NCBI GenBank assembly: GCA_010093605.1
Contig: MU004194.1
Coordinates: 667,793 to 731,792, forward strand
Reading direction: 5' to 3'
From: Lophium mytilinum
Lineage: Eukaryota; Ascomycota; Dothideomycetes; Mytilinidiales; Mytilinidiaceae
DNA: 64,000 nt
Below are positions 32,455 through 44,471 of the stretch, piece after piece (within the stretch, counting starts at the first letter, position 1; each line of letters starts with the position of its first letter). The notes beneath the pieces are model-generated. The model made no database searches and was not told the origin of the DNA. It saw only the letters and a program-made list of their open reading frames with translations. The position numbers and the translations under genes are program-made.

Positions 32455-33159
32455 ATTGGGCTGCTGCCAAGAGTCTGAATGAATGTTCTCGATTTTTAGT
32501 GCACTAAGAATCTGGTTGATTCTGAAAACTAGACCTATAATAGTACTTTGGCTTAAGTATACTTAACATAACGGAATTTGAAGTGAAGGTACACAACGTC
32601 ACCATGAAACTTGTCAGTGGCTTGAGCAGCCTTGTATGTGAAGCGACAAACCACCGGGGCATGACAAGTTGGTTCATACGTGACATTGCACAGCTCATAT
32701 TCGAACGCAGAAGTTCGCTGGCGAGCACTGATAGTAATCCGTTTGCAGGAGGTGCGTTACAGTGCTAGGCCATGAGATGTCCTTCGGCTGCATCCTTGGC
32801 TGCTTTTCGAACTGTGTTTAGCACTCGCAGAGTTGTACGCGCTGTCAATGACGGCCCCATCCTAGAGCAAGGCTGCAGTTGACGTGTGCGCGTATGCCGC
32901 TGCTTGGGGTCTCTCAATGTATTTTCGGAACTCTGGAGGAGATAGAAAGCCTTTACATTGGGGGAAGTGAAAAGTCGTTGAAGCACTTCCAGCAGTGCCA
33001 GACAGCTGCACACACTGGAAGGAGTGCTTGATAAGTATGTCACTTTTTCCATGCCCAGCGTGGCGTTTTCGGCGGCTTTCCACGAGGTAAGGTGACATCC
33101 AAGCTGAGGCGCGGATTTTGAAGCTTCCATGAACGAGATCTGTCCTGCGGTTGATGGAG
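32455..33159. other. intergenic, partly repeat
   Basis: This is the promoter side of the F-box/LRR-like gene. It contains the right copy of the direct repeat (32707-32773). Overlapping minus-strand frames at 32765-33191 have no recognised motifs and are not called. Confidence 0.45.
32707..32773 (+). repeat. right copy of the 70-nt direct repeat
   Basis: It contains agttcgctggcgagcac, gtttgcaggaggtgcgttac and agtgctaggccat, matching 30524-30593 in the same orientation. Confidence 0.7.
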
Positions 33160-34229
33160 TCAAGGTATAGCTTGAATAGCCGGTCTTTCATGAAGGGGGA
33201 TCAAGAGCCCTCGATCGCTGTCACGAATGCGAGACAGCGTTCTCAAGCCACGACGAAGACTTTGATACGCAACCACGCCTCTTGCCCGGACAAATTCTGC
33301 ACTCTTTGGTCAGCCTCGTTGAACATTCGTAGCATCTATGTTAGCGTTCCTGTAGAGAGAGAGTCACCATACCATCTAACCCAAAAGCCTGCCAAAGCGT
33401 CGCCACGCTCCCCGCCACCACAAACCCGAGCGGCATGATCTGGCCCACCGTCCACGCATCCTCCGACTGCGCGAGGAGCGGCTCTAGCCACGGGTAGATC
33501 CAGAAACTCACATACAGTCCGGCCCCAATGCCGATCGTTGGGATAGCCAGCAGAACGAGGATGGGTAAAGTTCGCCAGGTTTTGATATCAAAGTTCCAAT
33601 ACCGGCGTTGAGCCGGACTCCATGATTCGCGGTTACAAACGCTTACGGCTATGCATAAGGAGATGCCGACGGTCCACAGTATCCACATAGGCCAGTACCG
33701 CTCGTGCGCTAGACTCTGCGGATAGCACTCCGGTTTCTCCGCGATGGCGCTGGTAAGCTGGGTTTGGTAGTCCACCATGACTAATATCGCAAGCACGAAA
33801 TACGCCACGATGACAGGAATCTGAAATACGGTCTCCGTGAAGTAATCTGGCACAACGATAGCGGTCAAGACGGTAGACCACCCGCTTAGTCCGGCGGTGT
33901 TGAGGATGAAGTGGACGTGGAACCAATCCTTGCTCTCGCGTTTCGATAGCGCGATGGAGAGCATAACGATAGCAGCAGCAACTTGCAGTGCATTGAGTTT
34001 CGAGACTGCGTCTTCGATTTTGGCGATAGTGGACCTCTTGGTTCGGGCGCGAGGGATTGTCCAGATGAAGGAGAGTGCGAGAATTAGGAGGACGGGGATG
34101 ACTACGGAAAGGCGGACCTAGGGAACATGTTTCAGCTGAAGCCGACTGGAAGAAATGCCCTTCTAGAGCTTACACCTGGACCAGTGAGATCTGGGTCGTC
34201 GGCAAGTTTGCAATGATGATTTGTACGCA
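33160..34229 (-). CDS. multi-pass membrane protein, 5'-truncated
   Basis: Readable exons are 34229-34176, 34117-33373 and probably 33296-33160, encoding about 311 residues. Hydrophobic segments include VVIPVLLILALSFIWTI, ALQVAAAIVMLSIAL, FQIPVIVAYFVLAILVM, MWILWTVGISLCIAVSV, LPILVLLAIPTIGIGAG and QIMPLGFVVAGSVATLW, so at least six membrane helices. The exon at 34229 starts after an acceptor (ctag) and has no initiator. Upstream sequence is an inverted copy of the local repeat family, so the 5' exon or exons appear lost or displaced. The last exon is chosen for its phase and ctaac branch site; without it the frame ends at 33341. The family resembles fungal integral membrane proteins of unknown function. 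Confidence 0.55.
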
Positions 34230-34304
34230 CTAGTGACATTGCCGCTCCGTTCAGATACAGCACCAAGATATAAGATTTGGCGCTTCCTGCAACTGCGTGG
34301 AGCA

Positions 34305-34495
34305 CCCCGATAGACTTTTAAAACTCCAGGTAAGATGTGAAGGCAACAGTAGCGGATATTAAACTACCTTTGAACGAAGCTAATCCCACTGGCTAAGGTG
34401 CTCCTCACAGTGGCGTTGAACGACCAAGACTAGGGCCGGAGCAGTGCTGTATCGGTGTGGTTGAACTTATGACCTAGTACTGTATGCATTGCGTG
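34305..34495 (-). repeat. inverted copy of the repeat family
   Basis: Read on the minus strand it has the family order: cagtactaggtcataagttc, acgccactgtgaggagcacc, cgttcaaaggtagttt, and tcacatcttacctggagttt. It abuts the truncated 5' end of the membrane-protein gene. Confidence 0.6.
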
Positions 34496-35084
34496 GTTTG
34501 AAGATGAAAAAGCTAAAAGTTTACGAGAGACTGACGTTCTGTGAGAAGAAGGACGACAAAATGCTGTTCTTATAAGGATCTTTTGATCGTGAACTGCTCA
34601 TATGACTTTGCGAATGACGGTTGTCTCTGTTGCCTCAACTGCGGCTCAGAGACGGCCTCCATAAGGCGGCGCATGGGGTCGAAGACATTTTGTAAGTAAC
34701 GGGGAGCAAGTGAGGCGGCGAAGCTGAGAAAAAGCAAAAGCCACCAATGTTTCAGAGTTCCAGATCTAGCAGCTTGAACGCCATGTGGCTTTGTGGCTGT
34801 CCAGTAGCTGGACGCTAGGCTAAGAAGGTATGCCTGAAGCTGTAATAAGCGTCCAGCAACTGCCAAAATGCTCTTTACTTCGGGTTTCTTGAGGAAGTGG
34901 AGACGAAAATCGGGCAATGTCATAGAATGTGTTGAGATTTAGTCAGTAGACGGCAGGCGACTATGTGTACTGTGTATAATCAGCAAAATTTTGACGGATA
35001 TAATTCGTTACTTTGCAGGAATATATGTTCAATGAGCATAGTACTGAGCCATTAGTAGCAGTGAGTGAAGTAGCAGTGTGATTT

Positions 35085-35165
35085 GCGATGCATGGAGCCT
35101 GACGTTACACCTAGGTGTTTGAAATCTATGGGGGGTACCTCAAACAGTGGTAAACAGGTGTGCAC
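35085..35165 (+). repeat. partial copy of the repeat family
   Basis: It contains gacgttacacctaggtgttt, ggggggtacctcaaacagtg and aacaggtgtgcac, matching the part near 30139-30210. Confidence 0.5.
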
Positions 35166-36405
35166 CGACTTATGCCATGTCCCTGTACGTGGCCATTTCG
35201 AGGCATCACGCGGATTGCGTGAAATGAGAGCACTATTCGCCGAACAAGAGGGCGACGAGAGCTGGAGGATGACTATCCATTCTAGGACTACGACATGGAC
35301 CATGGAGATGATGCAGAAAGCGTTGTTTTCTCAAATGATGGAGGTGGTGTTTGAGAGATGATAGCCCTGTAGCTGAGTAAGGGACGAAGTCTTCGGCTCT
35401 CCGCGATCATGTGAGATGTTCGGAACTTTGCCTGCGAATGGAAGGCGTCATATATTTAATATACAGACTGGAAACCCTCATATCCAGTATCTAATGCCCA
35501 AAATCATGTTGTAAGGTTTGTCACACCTACCTTAATCACCTATATCACGTGAGTGAATGAGGCATTTTGCGGTAGTTGGAGTTGAATAGCCACCAACCAT
35601 CACCAAATATCTCCCCAAGCACTATTTCGCTACCGGCAGCTAAGAATTAATCAACTCATCGCCATGGATATAAATCAGCCGGATAGTCCCTCCTGAAGCT
35701 GAAACATCTCTTCTCGCTTTTGCTTGCCCTTGCTCGGAAGATGAAATAAGGAGGTCGAAGGACCCGGATACCACACCCAGAATGCACCCCAGCCATCACC
35801 TAGACAGCAGTCTGTGCGCTCGCTTTCACCCCAACTTCTGAAACCTGTTGATATTGATAACAAGGTAGTTCGATTGGAAGGGCTCCAATTCGCAGTCTCC
35901 CTAGCTTTATATCTCATTCAGGTTTCTGGCAAGGCACCTGGGCGCCTCGGACACCGACAAACAGGTATACGCAGGCTTGCTGTACAGCAGCGCCACCCGG
36001 CCGGGTCCAAGATACGAGAGTCCCGGAAACGTCAGAGTAAACTGAACGAGCGGCTGAGCGCCAAAGTCGAGCTCTCAAGCATTGTAAGCTCAGTTCCCAT
36101 CAATCACAAAGCATGAAGAGAGATAAGCGGAGTGAACCAATATCATTAACATTATAACTCCTCCACGACCACCATTTCGACCCCACAAGGCCCTAGAAAC
36201 CGACATTTGCTGAAAGAACATGGACGAAAGGCTCAAAAACTCCATATATGCACCCGCCGCCACCTCGTTTATACAATAAGCCCGGAAATGCCCACGCCAG
36301 CTCCATGGGAGTCCAACGGGTTTAGACAACAAAGAGATTCGTGTCACATAACCACTGTTCTTAGGTTAGTAAACACACTTCGCCACCTCAGCTGCAGCCG
36401 GTAGG

Positions 36406-38448
36406 CTACGACCTCGGCGCGTCAATCAGCATCGACATCGGCTCGGAACGCCTCTTCAGGCCCGAGTCGCCCATGTCGAAGGCCGTGATCGAGTTCTCGT
36501 ACGTGTCCCAGCTCTTGCAGCCGTTCTTGAAGTCGTCGAGGCTGCCAATGGAGCCTAGAATCTCAGACTCCCGTTCTAAGAACTGCAGACCAAGACCTGC
36601 GGAGATGTGGAACGGAATGTGGCAATGCATGAGCCACGCGCCAGGGTTATCAGACTCAAAGGCGAGAATGAGGTAGCCGTTGGCGGGCAGTGTGGCGGTG
36701 TCACGGCGAATGGGGTTGGTGAGGGAGAGGGTGGACACATCACCGCCCCACTGGCCGGAACCTTGGCCGAGAACGTAGAAGTCGTGACCGTGGAGATGGA
36801 TGGCTGGGAAAAGTATTAGTATTGGGGTTCATGCATATTAGGATGATGGTTACTTACGATGTGGCAGAGGTGGGTCGTCAGCGGCAGCTTGGATCATCCA
36901 GTATTGCCAGCCAGCGCCAACCGTATAAACATTGTCTGTGGCAGGGAAGCTGGTGTTGCCGTCAATCACGTACTGCAGAGTCGGCTTTTCCCAGTCAATG
37001 AGGATGGCAGTCGAGTTGATGAGCCATTGCACAAGATTGTTCTTGGCGGCAGTTTGACTGAAAGTGAGTCCTAGCTTCTTGGGCAGCTGGGACGGGACGT
37101 TGGTCTTCACATATGGCACGACGTTGGTCTCGTCGCCGCAACCCGTAGGTAGAGTGATACCGGAGGAGTTCGGGTTGCCAGCGGGAGCACCGACGTAGGA
37201 AAAGATGCTCCTGATGTTAGCGGCGTTGGCGTTGGGGCCGTCGCATTGGCCTCCACCCGTGCCAACGCGGAGCCAGTAGTTGGCGACAGTGTTGTTGGCA
37301 TTGATAATGACGTCGTATCGTTGTCCTGTTAAGAGCGGATTAGCGTCGGTTCGGGAAATGGAGTGGGTCACGGGTGTTTCACGGGATCACGCGATGAGGT
37401 GGGGGTATTGGGATGGGGTCTGTGCGCAAGGATTGACTTACCAACGCCAAGCACGATCGAAGTCGTGGTGTAGGGCACGATCGGAACGAAATCTGCAGCG
37501 ATAACCGTGAAGGGATGGCTGTCGAGAGAGACGTGGAGGAATTGGTTGATTCCGGTGTTCACAATGCGCAGAAGATGCTTCTTCCCGGGTGTCAGGGTGG
37601 TCTTGGCGTAGGCGCCTCCCGAAGAGGAGGTCATAGACCCGTTTACGAGGATGTTATCAGAAGTCGGTGGGCCACCAGCGTGCAGTGCGGCCGCATTGAC
37701 AGTGAAAGCGGGTGTGTGGAACCAATCAGTGATTGGCAATGGTCCAAGGTCGATATCGTAATTGGCGGTAGCAGGTCCGTTGATCTGGATGGTGCCGACA
37801 ATTCCTTCCGCGTATTGGACAGAGTAATGAGAGTGATACCAGGAAGTGCCGTATTGCGTAGCTTGGAATGTGTATGTCTTCGTCTGTCCCGGAGCAATCG
37901 GGCATTCAGTGAGACCGTTCGTGCCATCCATCTGGTTGCTGTGCAGCTGACGCAGACCGTGCCAATGGATGCTAGTGCCGTTGTTCTCGAGTTGATTGAT
38001 GACAGTGATGCTTAGAGTGTCGCCCCAGTCTGCAGTGATAACAGGCCCAGGGTACTGGTTGTTAATAAGCATCATGGGCCTCCCGAAGCCATCGGGAGCG
38101 AAGTTTGTGACATTGGTGATGGTTAGGGTGTACTATCCAGCGTTAGAACCACTGATCCCAAAATCTGAAGCATGGTAGCCTTACTGTTCGCGTAACTCCT
38201 GTGGTGGGCCACTTCAAGTCCATGTCGGTAGACACACTGTAGCCATTGGACCAGCAGCTTCGTGTCCGGGCGGCGTTCTTGCAGGTCGAGTCGCGAAGAT
38301 GAATATCAGAAACCTCGCTGAAGTGAGAACTGTCACGCCCTGAGATGCCGTCCCTTTTCCATGGGACCTCGACTCTGGGGAGAGCGGCGACGAGGAGGGA
38401 GGGTGCAAGCAAGGCCAATAGGCCTGCTTGTTTAACGATCGCAAGCAT
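36406..38448 (-). CDS. laccase (multicopper oxidase)
   Basis: Four exons (38448-38185, 38132-37442, 37325-36859+/-1, 36803-36406) give 606 residues; the third exon ends at 36858 in the phase-consistent model. The signal peptide is MLAIVKQAGLLALLAPSLLVA. All four copper motifs are seen: L1 HWHGLRQ, L2 WYHSHYSVQYAEG, L3 HLHGHDFYVLG and L4 HCHIPFHISAGLGL. The residue ten after the T1 Cys is Leu, which in laccases goes with medium to high redox potential. Laccases oxidise phenols while reducing oxygen to water. Secreted fungal forms act on lignin-type phenols, pigments or defence compounds. It stands alone, with a 4.6 kb gene desert upstream and repeats downstream. The C-terminus (SMLIDAPRS) lacks the usual DSGL tail, although DSGLKRR occurs about 18 residues earlier and may be the processing site. 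Confidence 0.93.
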
Positions 38449-41400
38449 TGTTGATTATGATTAGGCACCACAATATAACCAAACAACCTCTCTGCAGAAA
38501 CGAATGCAGCAGGGAGGATAAAGAGATAGACGAGATAGACAAGAGGAGAGGAGCACTATGGATGAGAGTAAAAATCCAGCTGATGCAGGACATGCAGCGA
38601 GCTTAATACTCGCGTACTCAGCGGTCCTCGCCATGCCATGCCCAAAGCGGCGATTGCTCGCCCAATTCCTGCGGGACCCATGCATCTCAGACAGCGGAGG
38701 CCGCTAAGGCTCGAGTCTAAAATATTGGCTGTGAGGATTCTGCACCGCCAGGTCCGTCACGAACGGGTCGCCTGGACGCCGAGCGGACGGCACGACGGGG
38801 GTGTGGATGGGGTGAGCGCGCTGGGATCGCCAGATACAGCCTCGATGCCGGCTACGCGCGAATCATGATCAGAGCTACCCCGACGAAGCCTGCTTCAAGG
38901 CCCTAGGCTGGGTGCGGTCAGCAGGATACGAAGACCAAGGCGGGAAGGCTTCGGTGAGTTCGTGATAGCAGCCAGCCAGCGCGGTGAGCTCCAGCTGCGG
39001 AGAGCTGCGGTCTGGACATAGGGCTGTAGATCCAAACAGAATCGAGACAGCACTGGGGTTATTAGCCAACGGCGAGCTGCCAACGCCACAAGGATTGCGG
39101 GAGGCCAGAGGCTGGATCGAGTCAGCGAGGCGCACCTTTGACATCTGCAGGCAGGTGTTGCAGGACGTTGACAGGGAGTGGCAGGCCGACAGGCGGGCAC
39201 GTCGGCAGCAGAGTGGTCGAGCGTGGCCGTCAGTTGGTCGTCAGTGGTGTTTGGTGGTGAGAAGAAGCTCTGCGAGCCGCATCAGAGCTATTCCTGGACA
39301 CAGACTACGCCCCAAAGCGGCCGCGGGGAACAGGGTGCGGCAAGGATCGAAGCCGCCAGCGTAGCGTACCCGGCGGAGAGCCGATACACAGCGTCTTGGG
39401 GCTTGGGACGCCTCGCAGACATCGCTTGTTGCTGACAAGACTGACAAGACCCGTGGAGACCCACGGCCTCCTCGTCCGCAGCACCGCACTGGCGTGAGCA
39501 GCGGCACAACGGCGGCGGCCCTCATGACGTGAAGGCCCCCCAAGATCGCCCGACTAGAAACCCAGGCACCCCGTAAGGACCTGCGCAAGCAGATTACTGC
39601 ACCCTGAAAGTCAGTCTGTGGCAGTGACGCATTATTATTCATGGAAACTCGGCAGCGCGACTTGCACCCTCGGCCCTGTTGTAGCACTCCAGGAACCCGG
39701 AAGCGGGACTTATGAGAGGGCAGGCATCCGCGCCTCGGGACCGCATGCCATGTACCCGTATTCTCTTCCCAGCTTGCCGCCTGCCTGGCCATGGCATGGC
39801 AAATGGCCTGACATCACTGCGCAGGGCGGACCTCTGGGAGGGGAGTCCGTCTTGTCGATTGCTTGTTTTCTCCTCGCTCGCCTGCGCCGCCTGGAGCCTG
39901 CTGCGAGTGATGGAGAGGCGCTGATCTGTTTTCGGGACTGCGTTGGGCCAAGTGCCCACCGGAAACTTATCGTCAAATCGCTGGGTAGGCGCCAACGCCA
40001 CAAGGCGGAGCTGAGGCCTGCAGCAGCTCGAGAAATTCTGCAGTCCTGATTGGACGTTGGGAGCAGTGCAGGTTTTTGATCCAAGCAGGCTAGCTGGCTT
40101 GGGTCGGCTTCGCTAGGTGCATAAAATCAATAGCTCTTGCATCGACTCTGGGGACGCCATGCACAGCGTGTCGTGGCGTCGAAGTGCCGAGCGTCGTCTG
40201 TGGGATCATTGTTCCTCCGGCAGAATTTAGAGTTGATGCCCCGGGGCCACGGTACGCAGCCTCGCGTGGTCATACAGCCTGAACACCACAGCAACTCAAT
40301 CTCGCTTTGCAGTCCCAGCAATCGACTTCCAACTGAGATTGTGACACTGCTTCACAAAAAGCCGGTCTTGTTCCGGAGACTTTTCAGAAGCATGGGCTCC
40401 ATCTGGAAAGCCGATTCCAGATTCGGTAGCAAAATGCTGAGGCGTTAGTAGTGCGTGAATCACGGCGTGCATTTGACAGACGCCGAACAGTGGTCTGCAT
40501 CATAGACTTCTGTGGCCCAGTATCCACTTTGCGTTCCAGTCCAGGGAAGCCGCCACTTTGAAATCGTATGCCGAATATTTCTCCCGTGCTTTACGTACTA
40601 TCGTAGCCTGGGAGGCTGCAAGTTGGCATACGGTAGCAGATAGATGTACACATAGAAATGTCGAAGCGAAATATTTGAAGATGCAGCAGCCAGTGTAGCC
40701 AGAGCAGTCCCATTCGTGATCCTCGAAGTGCGGAATGCGAGCGTTACTGTGAAGTGAGTGTCGCGCACAAGCTACGCCGCAAGCTCGCCGTTCCTGCATG
40801 TCAACCATGGTTGAGGTCTCCGTTAAGAGCTGCCGTCCACCCAGGTACCAAACAACACGCAGCACACCACAGAGGTTGACGGTACCTGTCGAACGGCGGT
40901 GGAGCCGAGGGCATTCCCACGCGACATGGTGCCATGGAAAGAAATGACCCCAAAAGCTGTACCTGCAGCAAGTCCCGGACCCCCCCAGCCTCCTGTCGCA
41001 CATGCATGACAACAGAAACGAGATAGAGATGAGACATAGCAAGGGCATCAGAAGCCTATGGGACGCCTTGCTCCGCCTGCTCGAGGTTCAGAAAGTTCTA
41101 AAGAAAGCACCGGACCTTCTCCGGAACTCCCAACAGAAATTGGACATAAGGCAAGCAGCCGCAGCAACATCCACAGCAGAAGGTCAAGGCGTCATAAATC
41201 GTCCCGACTGTGGGTTTCCGTACATATAGGGCTGCAGCTGTCAATGTCGTGATGGCCGGGCTCCTCCTTCAGTTGTTGTGCGTTGCACATGTGAACACCG
41301 CTTTTTCTGACAGTCGGTTAATGGCAATACATTAGGGTTCTTGGGATTTCGTTTTCCCACCGTGCCTATAAGATGAAAGACGTTCCCGACATCAGTGGTG

Positions 41401-43101
41401 TGATGATCTGCAAAATCTCATCCTCCACCGCCTTGTCAGCTTGGTTAACGGTAAAGTAGCGATCGTCTCTCAACGACCCTAACCACGTGGAACGCCTCAC
41501 CTAACGGTAATATACTGATCGCCCTTCATGCAAGTAACCATAGCCACATTTCAGTCCCCCCCCCTGCTCGGACTGGACACGACCGTGCGTAGAACAGGGG
41601 ATTTTACATACAAAAACCCTTGTTTTGCGCACGGTGGTGTCCAGTCCGAGCAGGGGGGGGGACTGTCATATCCGGCATGCATGCGAAACGTATGGCCTTG
41701 GCAACGGTTGTTGTCATATGAGTCGATCGTTCCCCACGTGAGGTTCAAGCAGTAGGGTTCCCTTTCGCTGAAACACAGCTTGGTCCCAGTCGCGGTCACA
41801 ATGAACAACATCAATATCCGTGTCACCGGTAATTGCGACTTGCAGTCGCCGAGCGCACGGGAGAGGCTCTGCGTAGAAGAAACAACCGTTGAAGTGTGAT
41901 GTGTGCTGTACGACACGAGAACAACATGGTGTACTTTGATGTACAGCCACCGAACACAAAGACTGGCATGTTAGCGTCCATGCTGTGAACGCAAGGCCAT
42001 CGATACCCCGAGTTCTCAAGGCCTGCCTTCCAACCTAGAGCTGCCATGGAGTCGGACCTCCAAATACTCAAATCCGAACATCGTGCTGACTCACTGAAAA
42101 AGAATTGGGGACTCCATGAAGATCGCAAGGAAGAAAAGACTTTGCGAGAGATTAGCCTTGGGACCAAAACAGAAAGCACATGCTCGTGTGCGCAAAGACG
42201 TTGACAAACCAAGGAAAGGGACTCCACTCCATCATTCGACCAAATACTCATCATCAGTCCTAGTGTATGGGTCCAAGAATCTTACCTCTTGTCACTCACG
42301 ACATACTTACCTATCCCGTCGGAGATGCCGGCTGCAGTGAAATCCGCTCCGCATGGAAATATTGAAAGCTGCAGTCATCGCCGAGCATCAACAAGCGTAC
42401 CATCTCTCCCCACGAATCATCCAATCAACCGCCACCATGTCAGCCCTACACCGGAAGATTTTCCACGATAGTTAGTATATGCACCTGTAAGCAAAGCCGA
42501 CCGTTCCGTCGCTGCCTAGACGGAGTTTTCCTACAATTCCATCACGGAGGCAACCGAATGGAACAGTTGTATTTCTATTCTCGTAAGCTTGAACCCCCAG
42601 ACTGCGATAATTGCCGCAGGAACTAGACCCCAATGGCGCGGATCAGGCGTCCCTTCAATGTTGGGGGCCGCTTCGGAAAATGAGGCACAGCCCTACGGAT
42701 GACAAGAGGGTGTGGGGCTGCGCCATGTGATCAGCTGCAGAACGTGGAAATTCTGCGAGAGGACGTGTCCTGGGGTGGTTGGATGGCGATGGGAGTGGAA
42801 AGGTTGCGTTTGGGGCGGAGCGGAGATTTGAGAATGTGGTCGAGTTGGGTTAGCGTGCACGTGATCGTAAACTCCTATTCACATCGATGCAATTCGCGTG
42901 CACGTTTGAAAGTTCTATGAAGGGATAGCATTTGTTTCATCTATAGTCGTACACACAATATCATTTCATCGTTAGGGAATGAACATCCGTCCAGGCCCGG
43001 CCGTGCCATAAAGGTAGTCCCATCGCTTCAATGGTTCGCAAACACTCTGCCACTTGGACGCGTTGGAAAGATTTCCTCGTCTTTCCTATCATGGTGCACG
43101 T
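38449..43101. other. 4.65 kb gene desert
   Basis: The left half (about 38.6-40.1 kb) is GC-rich, so many overlapping frames stay open on both strands. None has a signal peptide, recognisable domain or sensible splice pattern. Nothing is called except the hairpin at 41552. Confidence 0.55.
41552..41665. repeat. long inverted repeat (49-nt arms, 16-nt loop)
   Basis: The left arm 41552-41600 and right arm 41617-41665 are reverse complements at about 45 of 49 positions, including a run of nine C matched by nine G and the core tgctcggactggacac. The loop is 41601-41616. The mismatches lie toward the loop and are mostly transitions. No obvious target-site duplication flanks it. Confidence 0.9.
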
Positions 43102-44043
43102 CTACCAAGGAAGCTGAAGCGGGATAGGCAGCCTGTCTTTCGGTCCCAAAACAGCCTCTGCGGATCCGATGTCACTGCTCTCAAGTTAGCCATGTGGAAC
43201 GAGTGAGATAGGAAACAGGTTCACATACGCAGCTCCTCTGGGGGCCCAGAACTCTCCCGTATGCTCTATACCAAAGGTCTTGATCCACTTGACTAGCGAT
43301 TCTGCTGCAACATCAGGTGTCACAGCTCCACCAGAATCCCAGAACTTGTCGAACCCCACCCCTTTCGTCATGTCCGTTCTCATAAATCCAGGGTGCACAA
43401 TGCCCACCGCAACCCCTCTATCTTTCAGATCCACACTCAACAACTTCCCGCTCATGTTCAGGGCAGCCTTGGACGCGTGATGGCCGTAGTTCCCTCCGCC
43501 ATCATAGACCAATTTGATGCTTCCGCCCTCGCTGGACACAAGTATGACCTTTGCACCCTGTGAGAGGAGTGGCTTTGAGGTCGAGGATGGCGTGTAGTTT
43601 CCAAGCGCAGACACCAAAAGGGTAGGCCCGATGGCGCACGTTTTGTACATGGCCAGCTGCTTGTCGAAGGAGGGCTCCTCGAAGGTTTCCGTTACGAAGT
43701 AACCTGCAGTTATGACAATGATGTCAAGGGAGGTTATGGAGTGGGCTTCGAGGTATTTGATGAGGTTTGGACCAGCATCGGGGGTGGAGAGGTCGATGGA
43801 GGGGATGTAAGAGAGGTTCTTGTCTAAATGAAAATTGCTTTAGTATTCGCTCCTGAAAGATAGACTAAAGCTGTAAAAGGCTCAACTGAGTATTTGGGGA
43901 ACGAAAGAAGCTCATCGCGTACCGTCAGATGGGGGATTCGAGCTCCGAGCTGTAGCATAGACCTGATGGCCGATTGAGGTGTACTGTTTAGCTACGGCAG
44001 CCCCGAGGCCACGCGTGGCTCCAACTATCAGGACGTTGGGCAT
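43102..44043 (-). CDS. short-chain dehydrogenase/reductase
   Basis: Three exons (44043-43923, 43823-43229, 43174-43102) give 262 residues. The cofactor loop is VGATRGLG at 7-14, the NNAG-like segment reads VITAGYF, and catalytic Tyr/Lys appear in YGHHASK. The C-terminal exon was placed because an intron with gtatgt donor and ctaac branch restores the family ending (GSAEAVLG...LPIPLQLPW). Without it the frame stops early at 43186. It would be a soluble NAD(P)-dependent oxidoreductase. The substrate is unknown. Confidence 0.88.
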
Positions 44044-44471
44044 TTTGAAGGTGTCAATTGGGCGGGTTGTGAGAGTCTAATTGGAGGAGGGCATGTTGAT
44101 ATGGGTAGGAAGCACGAAATTATACGAGCGATGACGCGAAGCTTGACGCAGCTTGACGCAGCTGCACTTATCGATAACAGCTATCCCTTGCTCCTTCTCA
44201 CATCCCTCTTTCATGAACTTCATCAAAGAAACCTCTTGTACAATAGAGCTTCTATCCTGTGCTCAAGGTAACTGCAAAGATGTGGTTTACTGATGAATAC
44301 AGCCCACGGGCTGCGGCCCCGCACTACTTTATCCGCTGATGACGTTCACGAACCCATCCCTGAACCATCTCCACGCCTTTCATCCATCACAATAACTACA
44401 ATGCCTTCCTTCTTACTTCAACAAAAGCCCCTCGTGGCTCCGACTTCCGGCAGGTTGAAAGCAGTCACTGT
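44044..44471. other. divergent intergenic region
   Basis: This lies between the SDR and the methyltransferase-like gene starts. A near-tandem duplication tgacgcagcttgacgcagct occurs at about 44142-44163. A short frame from 44293 runs into the methyltransferase start and is not called. Confidence 0.5.

Larger units (their letters stand above)
34249..36405. other. gene-poor stretch with repeat copies
   Basis: It holds an inverted repeat-family copy (about 34305-34495) and a partial copy (about 35085-35165). A 117-codon minus-strand frame at 34570-34923 has two hydrophobic stretches but no other support and is not called a gene. The rest shows nothing recognisable. Confidence 0.5.

Noticed and set aside
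32765-33191. Two overlapping minus-strand frames
   Set aside because: No family features, different frames over the same DNA, and partial overlap with the last exon of the membrane-protein gene.
34570-34923. 117-codon frame with two hydrophobic segments
   Set aside because: It lies between repeat copies, lacks other support and could be chance.
38638-40084. Many overlapping open frames on both strands
   Set aside because: The region is GC-rich, frames overlap heavily, and none shows domains, signal peptides or matching splice sites.
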